Below are positions 23,378-30,781 of a stretch of 36,591 nt of DNA, one piece after another. Position 1 is the first letter of the stretch, and every line of letters begins with the position of its first letter. The notes beneath the pieces were generated by a model. The model made no database searches. It was not told where the DNA came from and saw only the letters and a program-made list of their open reading frames with translations. The stretch is from a virus. Both the position numbers and the translations under genes were made by a program. The stretch lies in IMG/VR virus record IMGVR_UViG_3300028030_000036, positions 1-36,591 of that record. One strand, 5' to 3'.

Positions 23378-24390
23378 TACACTTCTTCCACGTCTTTTTG
23401 AGCCGGACCCCATCCCATATATCTTATTCTGTCTGGGTAATTGAATCGTATTTCCAATGCTTTATTTTTATCGTAATTACAAAAATTTAGAAAAATTTCA
23501 TCCGGCTGCGTTTCCCAGATAGCATCATTCATCTGCCTGTACGAAAAACCAAACACTCGCCGTTCTCTTTGTGTTACGGTTGTAAGTTCCGGAATTTGGC
23601 CCACCTTCTGCCAAGTTAATTCTTCTTGGTCGTCATAGCACCCGCCAGAAGTACCGCCTACCCTTATTGGATGCACCCTCGCTACGCCAATCACTTTGGT
23701 CAGCATAGGTAATGGAATCATCATGTCAGACATAAATCGAGCGGGGGTACACTCCCGACTTGTGGCGTATGGCCAAAAAGGCTGATTGATTCCTAAGCTA
23801 TATCCTTGTGCACCTTCCAACAGAATTCTTCGAGCACAACTGATTATCATCCTGTAATCTTCGTGGGACACGACTTCAACTCTTCCTTCAGTCAGCACTT
23901 CGTCGGCTTTCTTTGGTATTATGTCCTTATAGTTTCTAGCCAAGCAATGCCCAGGATCTGTTCTTCTGTTTATTTTCTCAATCATGGCAGCTGCAGACCC
24001 CTGCTTCGTGCTACCAATTGTGTGCAAGTGATCCTCTCCGTTAATATGCCTTGGAAGAAGAACGCAAGCGTTAGGGTGTATGGCTACCCTAAATCCACTA
24101 TACCCCAAACTATCGAGGTGGTCTAACTCGGCTATGAGCCTTTCAACACTAAAAACAGCGCCCGGCCCGATAACAGCCCACTCGCAGCTTGGTGACACTA
24201 CTCCGTTGGGCAATACCTTATGCACCATTTTCTGGTCTTTGCTGTCGATGTAGGTATGCCCCGCATTGGGCATATTTGCCGTGACACATACATCATAGCC
24301 TTCTTTTTCGGCTAAGTATCCGGCGATTAGCCCTTTCCCTGTAGATCCGTATTGCAGATCGATTATCATATCAGCTTTCTTCGTGTTCAT
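23377..24390 (-). CDS. purZ: PurZ, phage N6-succino-2-amino-dAMP synthase
   Basis: PurZ joins aspartate to dGMP, giving 2-amino-deoxyadenylosuccinate, which host PurB turns into dZMP. The 337-aa protein is of the adenylosuccinate synthetase fold, but shorter than bacterial PurA (about 430 aa). The P-loop reads QYGSTGKG (residues 13-20) where PurA has QWGDEGKG. The catalytic Asp is thus replaced by Ser16, the diagnostic PurZ substitution. Other family blocks are LLEGAQGYSLG, ANMPNAGHTY and RVGGTSGG. It directly follows the PrimPol gene by 1 base and overlaps mazZ, forming one operon of dZ synthesis genes. Confidence 0.95.
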   Translation of the reverse strand: MNTKKADMIIDLQYGSTGKGLIAGYLAEKEGYDVCVTANMPNAGHTYIDSKDQKMVHKVLPNGVVSPSCEWAVIGPGAVFSVERLIAELDHLDSLGYSGFRVAIHPNACVLLPRHINGEDHLHTIGSTKQGSAAAMIEKINRRTDPGHCLARNYKDIIPKKADEVLTEGRVEVVSHEDYRMIISCARRILLEGAQGYSLGINQPFWPYATSRECTPARFMSDMMIPLPMLTKVIGVARVHPIRVGGTSGGCYDDQEELTWQKVGQIPELTTVTQRERRVFGFSYRQMNDAIWETQPDEIFLNFCNYDKNKALEIRFNYPDRIRYMGWGPAQKDVEEV

Positions 24391-24391
24391 A

Positions 24392-26653
24392 TTATTTACC
24401 TTTTTTCATTGGATTGTCGTCAATAATTGCGCCAGGAATTATTTTATTTATCTTGGCGATTCCTACTTTTATGCTTGGTATCTCATAAACTCTTTGTCTT
24501 CGCTTATTTATAGTAGGTCTAGTTGCCTTTATTCCGTAATCAGTAACTTTCTTAGCAAAAACGTTTTCTATTACTGGCCTTTCTCTCCGTACAGAGGCGT
24601 ATTCCTCATACGCCTCATAAAGTCCTATTTTGCTGACAATAGATGGCCACCCTACATTTTCATCTTCTTTGAGGTCAATGACCGGAATCTTTTCGGAAAT
24701 TAGACACTTTCTCCACCACTGAAATACAGTATCCCCCTGAGTGTTCAACATTCTTTGATCCGACAGTCCTTTTGTCTCGGGGGCTACCCTCAAATCGTTT
24801 GTTATCTCCCGGTTTAGTAATTCATATAGTATAGCAGACTTTCCGCCATTCTTCAACTCATTAAGAATGGCGTTAAAATACTTCCTATCCCCGCACCGTT
24901 CACCGGACACGTCCAATACGAACCATCTTCTAGACCCGGCTCCGGCTGGGATGACCCAATCACTGTTGGAAGCTATGAACACGTGGATCATGTTCCTGTA
25001 TAATAAAGCATCAACGCCTTTCCTTTCTCCTACAAGATTCCTTTCAGTCACCATTCCTTTTAACTTTCCTGCTGTTTTCTTGTTTCCTCCCCATGTTATT
25101 TCATCCGCAAACACGGTGATGGCGTCAAGCAAATGAGCATTAAAGTTCGACGTCAGATGCGTATCGTCTATTAGGTGTCTATGGTGAGGACCGAATAGCT
25201 CACCTATTGTATTAGCTAGAAGTCCCTTACCAGACCCCTCTGGTCCTCTCATTACTACTGCACATCCTTTTGGGTTAGCTGGGTCTTGGACCAAATCGGC
25301 CAACCAGTCTAGTATCCACTCATACAGATCATCGTTGTTGTCGCATAGCACATTCTTAATGTGACTAAAGAATAAATTACACTTTCCTTTCTCAGGTTTT
25401 ACTGAGAACCCGTTCCATGTGTTAAAGTATCCTTCCGGGACTCTGCCATCAGGGAACAAAGAAATTCCATTAATATATGTTCGCCTTCCTTCGTGACCTA
25501 GCCAAACGTCGGCTATTCCCACTCTTTTTGTTTTTCCGCCCACCTTAACTAGGACTGTTTGATTCTGCAGCAAAGTTTTGAACGATTCTTTATCTAGTAG
25601 TTGATAGTGCATATCTGTGTCGCACACTATTTCTCGCTCGGCCAATATTCTTATTTTTCCCCCTATAGATACTACGGCATAAGTCTCGTTCATCTTAGCC
25701 ACTACTTCATCGAAAGAGTTTCCTTTTGCGTCGTGATTTTCTATTTTCCACCCACCTTCTCTAGCGTAAAAGAATAGAGTACCAGCTCTCACGTTACCTA
25801 AATCATCGAACCCTTCCCATCTTATGTAGCATTCCCCGGGTGAATATCTCTCTCCCTTTTTTGACCAGTTGTCCCACAACTCAAGCCCTTCATCGTTATT
25901 CTGCTGAGATTTTATGGCCATCCCTACTTTCAGCCATTTATCATAATCACATTCATTTGGATCTATGAATGTCAACATTTTCTCTATTTGGTCTACTGGG
26001 ACTGCTTCATTGACATCATCCGATGTTACTTGCTCGTTTCCTCTGTTCGATGCAGGAGGATTCCAATGTACCCCTAGTAGATCAGTCATCCATTTCGGTA
26101 TATCTGGTATTGCTTCAGGCCAACTCTTCCACTCGTACATTTTTCCTTCAACAATAGAGGGGAATGCCACTATATGCCCTTTTGAACTAGTTTCCGTTCC
26201 TCCTCTTGTGTCAACACATTTAGCAATCTTATTGGTGGAAGAAGAAGCGTTTTCTTGCCATTTAAATAGCAAGTGGAGTCCATCATTTGGAGTAACTTGG
26301 GTGGGGCATACAGGAAATTCTTCACCCGCTCTTTCGAGTTGCCTCTCGAAGTTTAACAACCCGTCTTCCCCGCCATGCCTGTCTATATCGACAGCAAACA
26401 CTCCTCCCTTTATACCGCATGCTATCCCTATATTCCAGCCAGGGAATCTGCCTTCTTCCGGATGAAACCATTTTGTTATAACCCTTTTGCTTTTTGATGC
26501 GTTTGAATATGACACATTAAATTCTTTAGCCGGGAGTCTTTTTCCGTTCTTTACCAGCGGCAAAACCCTTATGTCCTGATCTATGTACCACAGGGCAGCT
26601 TCGTAAACCTTCCACTCTTGTGATGGGTGCTTCATTATGTCTGCTATTTCCAC
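24392..26653 (-). CDS. Primase-polymerase fused to SF3-type helicase
   Basis: This protein makes primers and unwinds DNA at the fork. The 753-aa product starts at GTG 26653, two bases after the polymerase stop, with AAGGGG upstream; a longer frame would enter the polymerase gene. Order of domains: PrimPol (about residues 20-180) with GIACGIKGGVFAVDID, catalytic Asp89 and Asp91, and GLHLLFKW; a PriCT-2-like helical linker (about 220-300, DYDKWLKVGMAIKSQ); and a D5/SF3-type ATPase with Walker A GPEGSGKG (470-477), Walker B FADE (Asp517, Glu518) and an arginine pair GSRRW near 575. In S-2L a PrimPol is the main Z-DNA polymerase, so this enzyme probably tolerates Z. Confidence 0.9.
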   Translation of the reverse strand: MEIADIMKHPSQEWKVYEAALWYIDQDIRVLPLVKNGKRLPAKEFNVSYSNASKSKRVITKWFHPEEGRFPGWNIGIACGIKGGVFAVDIDRHGGEDGLLNFERQLERAGEEFPVCPTQVTPNDGLHLLFKWQENASSSTNKIAKCVDTRGGTETSSKGHIVAFPSIVEGKMYEWKSWPEAIPDIPKWMTDLLGVHWNPPASNRGNEQVTSDDVNEAVPVDQIEKMLTFIDPNECDYDKWLKVGMAIKSQQNNDEGLELWDNWSKKGERYSPGECYIRWEGFDDLGNVRAGTLFFYAREGGWKIENHDAKGNSFDEVVAKMNETYAVVSIGGKIRILAEREIVCDTDMHYQLLDKESFKTLLQNQTVLVKVGGKTKRVGIADVWLGHEGRRTYINGISLFPDGRVPEGYFNTWNGFSVKPEKGKCNLFFSHIKNVLCDNNDDLYEWILDWLADLVQDPANPKGCAVVMRGPEGSGKGLLANTIGELFGPHHRHLIDDTHLTSNFNAHLLDAITVFADEITWGGNKKTAGKLKGMVTERNLVGERKGVDALLYRNMIHVFIASNSDWVIPAGAGSRRWFVLDVSGERCGDRKYFNAILNELKNGGKSAILYELLNREITNDLRVAPETKGLSDQRMLNTQGDTVFQWWRKCLISEKIPVIDLKEDENVGWPSIVSKIGLYEAYEEYASVRRERPVIENVFAKKVTDYGIKATRPTINKRRQRVYEIPSIKVGIAKINKIIPGAIIDDNPMKKGK

Positions 26654-26655
26654 TT

Positions 26656-28500
26656 TTAACCCCTTGTATTGTCTACTTTCTGTAATGCTTCGTGCCAATT
26701 TCTTCCTGCACCGTTCCAATCTAGCTTTAACGGCACACGAACCCTTCCTTCTTCTTCTATTCTCCTTTTTACTCTATTATAATACGGCTTCCAATCTTCC
26801 GGTAAGCTCATTGAATATGAGTCATGGGTATTCAATATAAGCCTTCCCTCTTCTCCCAGTTCTTCTTCTATTATCTTCCAATTTTCTTTATTTAAATCTG
26901 CCGATGTTGCTTGTATCAATAAGCCGGATGCCTTGTAAGATTTATATCCCCTAGGGAATCTTAGCCTGCGACCTGCTGTTTTTGTGAATATGAATCCTCT
27001 GTCCTCTGCTACCTTTTTGCATCCGTTTGCTAATTCTTTTATTCCAGGTATCCTTTGATGATACCTGTTTATTACCTCTAACGCTTCTTTCCCAGCTTTC
27101 TTATACCTTATGAGTTTGCCGTCTTTTGCTGTAAACTCGTCCCATGCCCATTCCATGCCCATTTTATCGGCTATCGCCCCGTTCCCCGAATTAAATATCA
27201 TAGATAAATTCAGTTGCTTTGCATTCGGTTGGCCAGAATAGGTTGCATTTCTGACTAGTCCCGTAAGAGAAGCAACAAATTCGTGGAAATCTAGGTCTGA
27301 GTTTTCTTTAAAGGCTGCAATGATTTCTGGGTTATTAACAAGATGGGCGAAAACCCGTACTTCGAATGAAGCCATGTCCCCATCAACCCATACTTGACCG
27401 ACGTCGGGTAAGAAAGCTGGCTTGATTATCGCAGCTTTTTCTTTGTTTCTGCTTGGAATTTGCTGCATGGCAGGGTCGTTATAACTAAGCCTTCCAGTGC
27501 CAGTTCCTACTCCCTCGTCACCCTTTGATTGATTTATGCTGGGGTACACTCTATCCTTTATTGCATGTTCAAGAACATGCTTTCCTAGGAATGTATCCCG
27601 CATCTTCATAGTGGACCTTAATTCTAATATGCATTTAGCCGCTGGGTGGTTCATTTCTCTCAAAACATCTGCGTTTATAGATGGCCCTCCTTTTGGAGTA
27701 GTTCCTATTGCCACACCATCCTTTGTCTCCCACACTCCGTCTGATACCTCTACGGGGGAGAACATCTTTTTGATTTGAGGAGAGGAATTTACATTTATAT
27801 TACTTCCAGCCCATTCATCCAAGGTTTTTTGCTCTTTTTCTATTAAGGGAGTAAGCTTGTCCATAGCCTTCTCTGCGTAGTCTAGATCTACTCTTATGCC
27901 CTTCATTTCATTTCTTATGAACGTCGGCATAAGACTAAGCTCAAATTCTACTATTTGCTGTATTCCTTGCCTTTCTATTTCTTCCTGCTGCCATTCCCAC
28001 AGAGCCAATGTGCCTCTTGTGTCCATCTTGGCGTAAGGAGCTACCACTTCGGATGGTGCTTTGTGTATTCTTCCTATTTGAACATTCCTAGTCGGCAGGC
28101 CACCAAATAAATCAGCCATTTTTTGGTATATCGTCGTATCTTTCTCCATCCCCATGTACTTTTTAAGAAGGTCATCTAGTTGATAACTAAACAAATGCTC
28201 GTTTATTTGGCACGCTATTATTACGGTATCTTGGCAATTAACAAGAGGGATGTGGATTCCTGTGTAATCTGACATTTTCACATCAAAACTGGCATTGTGC
28301 ATAATTTTTATGCCATCGTAATGCCTTAACTCATCATTTATCCAGTCAACCGCTTTTGGAGTTTCTCTTATGTCATAGTAGTAGTCTTTGCCATCTGGCG
28401 TACTAAGGCTGAACCCAAAAACCTTATCCGCCCTATACTTTAACCCAGTTGTTTCGGTGTCGTAGGACAGATAAGGAAATTTGTGTAAATCAGGGAACAT
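26656..28500 (-). CDS. dpoZ: Family A DNA polymerase with proofreading domain, DpoZ-like
   Basis: This is the replicative polymerase. The 614-aa protein has an intact 3'-5' exonuclease: Exo I YDTETTG (Asp14, Glu16), Exo II HNASFD (68-73), Exo III YAKMD (156-160). The polymerase palm has motif A GDMASFEVR with catalytic Asp375 (the usual form is DYSQIELR), motif B AKQLNLSMIFNSG (from 427), and motif C THDSYSM with Asp560. The residue after that Asp is Ser where most family A enzymes have Glu. DpoZ enzymes of Z-genome phages prefer dZTP over dATP, helped by their exonuclease. The DpoZ name rests on linkage to purZ, not on a residue known to set preference. The start overlaps the preceding stop (TAATG). 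Confidence 0.85.
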   Translation of the reverse strand: MFPDLHKFPYLSYDTETTGLKYRADKVFGFSLSTPDGKDYYYDIRETPKAVDWINDELRHYDGIKIMHNASFDVKMSDYTGIHIPLVNCQDTVIIACQINEHLFSYQLDDLLKKYMGMEKDTTIYQKMADLFGGLPTRNVQIGRIHKAPSEVVAPYAKMDTRGTLALWEWQQEEIERQGIQQIVEFELSLMPTFIRNEMKGIRVDLDYAEKAMDKLTPLIEKEQKTLDEWAGSNINVNSSPQIKKMFSPVEVSDGVWETKDGVAIGTTPKGGPSINADVLREMNHPAAKCILELRSTMKMRDTFLGKHVLEHAIKDRVYPSINQSKGDEGVGTGTGRLSYNDPAMQQIPSRNKEKAAIIKPAFLPDVGQVWVDGDMASFEVRVFAHLVNNPEIIAAFKENSDLDFHEFVASLTGLVRNATYSGQPNAKQLNLSMIFNSGNGAIADKMGMEWAWDEFTAKDGKLIRYKKAGKEALEVINRYHQRIPGIKELANGCKKVAEDRGFIFTKTAGRRLRFPRGYKSYKASGLLIQATSADLNKENWKIIEEELGEEGRLILNTHDSYSMSLPEDWKPYYNRVKRRIEEEGRVRVPLKLDWNGAGRNWHEALQKVDNTRG

Positions 28501-28754
28501 TAGAACGGAATATCGTCGAAGTTATCATCAAGTTTGTCGGCGTTATCTGCATGTTTTGCTCTTGCATGAGGATCTTTTTCATTGATCTTGATCTTCATGT
28601 AAGTCTTCCCTGCAGCCGACTTATTTATCCACGCTGATAACCAGTATTCTGTTCCTTCAACATCAAGCTGCCCAGTGTAGTCCGGGTGCGAAGAAGTTTT
28701 TTTCTTGTCGTTCTTGAACAGTGCGCCGCTATTCGTGTTGTCGTAATCAGGCAT
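28500..28754 (-). CDS. Small ssDNA-binding-like protein, 84 aa
   Basis: The protein has a beta-rich core: NTNSGALFKND, HPDYTGQLDVEGTEYWLSAWI, and KTYMKIKI, an OB-fold-like pattern often seen in small phage proteins beside polymerase genes. It ends in the acidic tail DDNFDDIPF, the classic C-terminal tip of single-stranded DNA-binding proteins that recruits replication partners. It overlaps the polymerase start by one base. AGGAGAAC precedes the ATG. I infer ssDNA binding; no family name is certain. Confidence 0.7.
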   Translation of the reverse strand: MPDYDNTNSGALFKNDKKKTSSHPDYTGQLDVEGTEYWLSAWINKSAAGKTYMKIKINEKDPHARAKHADNADKLDDNFDDIPF

Positions 28755-28802
28755 TCTAAGTTCTCCTAAAAGCAGCCATCCTTGGCCGGGGGGGGTTAAA
28801 AG

Positions 28803-29564
28803 TTAGTATTCAGCTTCGTCAGCAGGCTTCGCCGGCGAATCTGTGTCACGAACAACATCACGCTGACCAGAGGAGATAGCTTCATACATTGCTTCGCCTT
28901 TCCGGTAGATTTCTTCATTGACGTATCCCATGTGAGACACGCCAAAGTTGAAATAATCCTGACCAGCAGCATTCTGGTCCGCAACCGCAGAAATTTTGTA
29001 AATCCGGCTGAATCGGTCACCGCCGCCCATCTTGATAAGAGTGTTGAATTGGCGGTCAACCTTGCGCTTGGATTTGGCCAGGGAAATCACGATGTCTTCA
29101 GTTGTGCCGTCAGGGTGAACCAAAATCCCGAATTGCTGTCCTGTATCGACAATTTCATATTCCGGATCGCCCTTCTTGTCTACCTTATCATCGTAACCTT
29201 CGGATTGGAATTCGGCTTCAGCTTCAGCTTTTGAACCGAATGCCCCGCAAAACCCGCCACCGGAATTTTGCGATTTCCAGATCACCCATTCCTTGCGGTA
29301 GAAGCAGGGAACAAACATGACCGATTCACCATATAAGGCATTGGACACCGTGTTGAATAGCATACCGGAATCAGCACCTTCGATATAAGCCGGATCATTC
29401 TTCTTGCGCTGAGGCGACAAATCTTGGATGATGCTCAATCGAGGAATCGTAAGGTCATCAATCCCAACCCCTTCTTGCCCGCGACTATTGTCATCATTCA
29501 TCCATTCAGGACGTTCAATTGATACAATCGCGGTTTCTTCTTTCTTAGCTACATTTTTAGCCAT
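28803..29564 (-). CDS. Replication/recombination-associated protein, 253 aa (possible ssDNA-binding)
   Basis: The start is ATG 29564, behind a strong AAGGAG. The N-terminus is lysine rich, then comes DDLTIPRLSIIQDLSPQRKK, a beta-rich middle (MFVPCFYRKEWVIWK, QQFGILVHPDG) and a C-terminal acidic tail ending in Pro/Glu/Asp residues. This architecture occurs in phage proteins encoded near polymerase genes and often labelled ssDNA-binding or hypothetical. The acidic tail and neighbours favour a replication accessory role. A short stem-loop separates it from the upstream gene. Confidence 0.6.
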   Translation of the reverse strand: MAKNVAKKEETAIVSIERPEWMNDDNSRGQEGVGIDDLTIPRLSIIQDLSPQRKKNDPAYIEGADSGMLFNTVSNALYGESVMFVPCFYRKEWVIWKSQNSGGGFCGAFGSKAEAEAEFQSEGYDDKVDKKGDPEYEIVDTGQQFGILVHPDGTTEDIVISLAKSKRKVDRQFNTLIKMGGGDRFSRIYKISAVADQNAAGQDYFNFGVSHMGYVNEEIYRKGEAMYEAISSGQRDVVRDTDSPAKPADEAEY

Positions 29565-29589
29565 TTGGATTTCTCCTTTCACAGTTCTA

Positions 29590-29610
29590 CAGCCTTTTAA
29601 GGGAAGGCTG
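29590..29610 (-). other. Intergenic stem-loop upstream of the 253-aa gene
   Basis: CAGCCTT (29590-29596) and AAGGCTG (29604-29610) make a perfect 7-bp stem with a 7-base loop between two leftward genes. No T tract follows on the transcribed strand, so it is more likely an mRNA processing or stability structure. It would sit near the 5' end of the downstream message segment. Confidence 0.45.
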
Positions 29611-29611
29611 A

Positions 29612-30034
29612 TTACCCTTTAGTAATTGTTGCCACTTGAAATGGCTTGAATTTAATGATGTCATCAGGAGGAATTTCCTCGCCGTCAGCAATCCGGTGCA
29701 TAACAAAAGACTTCAAGGTAGACGAGTTAATAGTATCCGAAATTATGTCTTCAGAATCATGTTCCCGGAGCCAATCCATCAGTTTGTTTTTATCGAGGGT
29801 CGAGCATGACGCCTGAGTTTGTAAGCTGATTCGACCGATGTCGGTCAACTTCACGGTATCTATGCCCATTTCTTCCATCAATTCAGGGATAGCAGTCATC
29901 CGGAGGTAATCCACCTCCTTCCAGATGTCAGCGGCTTGCTCTTTTAAATCCGCGTGCTTTTCGCGTAAAGATTTAAAACTGGCGGCCACTTGGGCCAGGT
30001 TCTTTCCGTTATATTTTTCTTCAAAGTCGTTCAT
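29612..30034 (-). CDS. Conserved phage protein with coiled-coil N-terminus, 140 aa
   Basis: Residues 1-50 are a charged helical coiled coil (SLREKHADLKEQAADIWKE). The block IPELMEEMGIDTVKLTDIG then leads into a beta/alpha part with DWLREHDSEDIISDTINSS and STLKSFV, ending in a short strand. The pattern is common in podovirus early or replication regions, usually without an assigned function. It lies between a 105-aa hypothetical gene and the ssDNA-binding-like gene, on the transcript from the promoter near 30400. I do not assign an activity. Confidence 0.7.
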   Translation of the reverse strand: MNDFEEKYNGKNLAQVAASFKSLREKHADLKEQAADIWKEVDYLRMTAIPELMEEMGIDTVKLTDIGRISLQTQASCSTLDKNKLMDWLREHDSEDIISDTINSSTLKSFVMHRIADGEEIPPDDIIKFKPFQVATITKG

Positions 30035-30040
30035 GTCGTA

Positions 30041-30358
30041 TTATATCCATAGTTTATGCAATCGATAAGTTTTACTTCTATTGTCCCACTTGAGAATTTT
30101 GTGCATTCCGCAAGGAAGATTCGCCCCCACCGCGATATTTACTACTCCTGATGGAGACACAAGGATAAAGTCAATCCCTTGTATATATAGGCTTCGAAAC
30201 TTCTTTATGTCAAGCTCGACCGCCATGTTTATTTCTCTTGACGTAGGCTCAGGTCTGTGCTCATGCTTCGTTATGAAACACACATTTCCCCACTTCTCTG
30301 CTTCTGTGTAGTCGCCCTTGGGGGTGAACTGCGTCACGAAAACTTTTCCTGAACCCAC
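30041..30358 (-). CDS. Hypothetical protein, 105 aa
   Basis: The start is GTG 30358 with a GAGGAA ribosome binding site. It is the first gene behind the leftward promoter P3 (30385-30413), so its leader is about 20 bases. The sequence has strands GKVFVTQFTP, NVCFITKHEH and YIQGIDFILVSPSG, then a C-terminal basic/aromatic segment. No family is recognised. Being promoter-proximal for the replication operon, it may be a regulatory or host-directed early protein, but that is only inferred from position. Confidence 0.65.
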   Translation of the reverse strand: MGSGKVFVTQFTPKGDYTEAEKWGNVCFITKHEHRPEPTSREINMAVELDIKKFRSLYIQGIDFILVSPSGVVNIAVGANLPCGMHKILKWDNRSKTYRLHKLWI

Positions 30359-30384
30359 TATTTATTCCTCATTGTCGTGCTACT

Positions 30385-30446
30385 ATTATAACATGGCGGG
30401 ATCGCCGTGTCAACCCTCCTTTATTCTATCTCCCGACGGGCGGTAT
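30385..30446 (-). promoter_or_regulatory. Leftward sigma70 promoter P3 with upstream box (replication operon)
   Basis: Minus strand: TTGACA (30408-30413), 17-bp spacer, TATAAT (30385-30390). An ATACCGCCCGTCGG box lies at 30433-30446, ending 19 bp before the -35. It should drive the replication and Z-nucleotide genes from 30358 to 21997. The -35 overlaps the stop codon of the upstream gene, and the box lies within that gene. Confidence 0.85.
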
Positions 30447-30781
30447 GGTGCAGAGTATGTATGACAGAATCTGCATACAAACCGATCTTCTGATGGGATG
30501 TAATTCATATTGTTGCCGCAGCACGATGGGGCTTTTTGCTCTGCTTCCTTTGCTGCTTCAATGCTTTTGTTGGTCCACACACTCCTTGAATTTTTGAATG
30601 GATGGTTGCTTTTGGGCTTCGTTTTTCTAGCGTAATTTACTTGTTCTGTTATGGCCCTTTTTACGCTATACCCTCTTCGCATTCTTGAAGTAAAACAAGA
30701 CAGGGACAAATCTGGTAGTGGTGATTTTGCCACCCAATATCTAGCAGGGTAGCCATCATACAATTTTCCTGTGAAACTCAT
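30410..30781 (-). CDS. Putative zinc-binding protein, 123 aa
   Basis: The ATG overlaps the helicase stop (ATGA), so it is co-translated with the helicase. The N-terminal half is basic (MRRGYSVKRAITEQVNYARK). The C-terminal half has SCCGNNM and, 12 residues later, CRFC, which can form a four-cysteine zinc ribbon. Small zinc-ribbon proteins next to helicases often bind DNA. The end of the gene carries the box and -35 of promoter P3, so its coding sequence is under double constraint. The family is not recognised. Confidence 0.65.
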   Translation of the reverse strand: MSFTGKLYDGYPARYWVAKSPLPDLSLSCFTSRMRRGYSVKRAITEQVNYARKTKPKSNHPFKNSRSVWTNKSIEAAKEAEQKAPSCCGNNMNYIPSEDRFVCRFCHTYSAPYRPSGDRIKEG

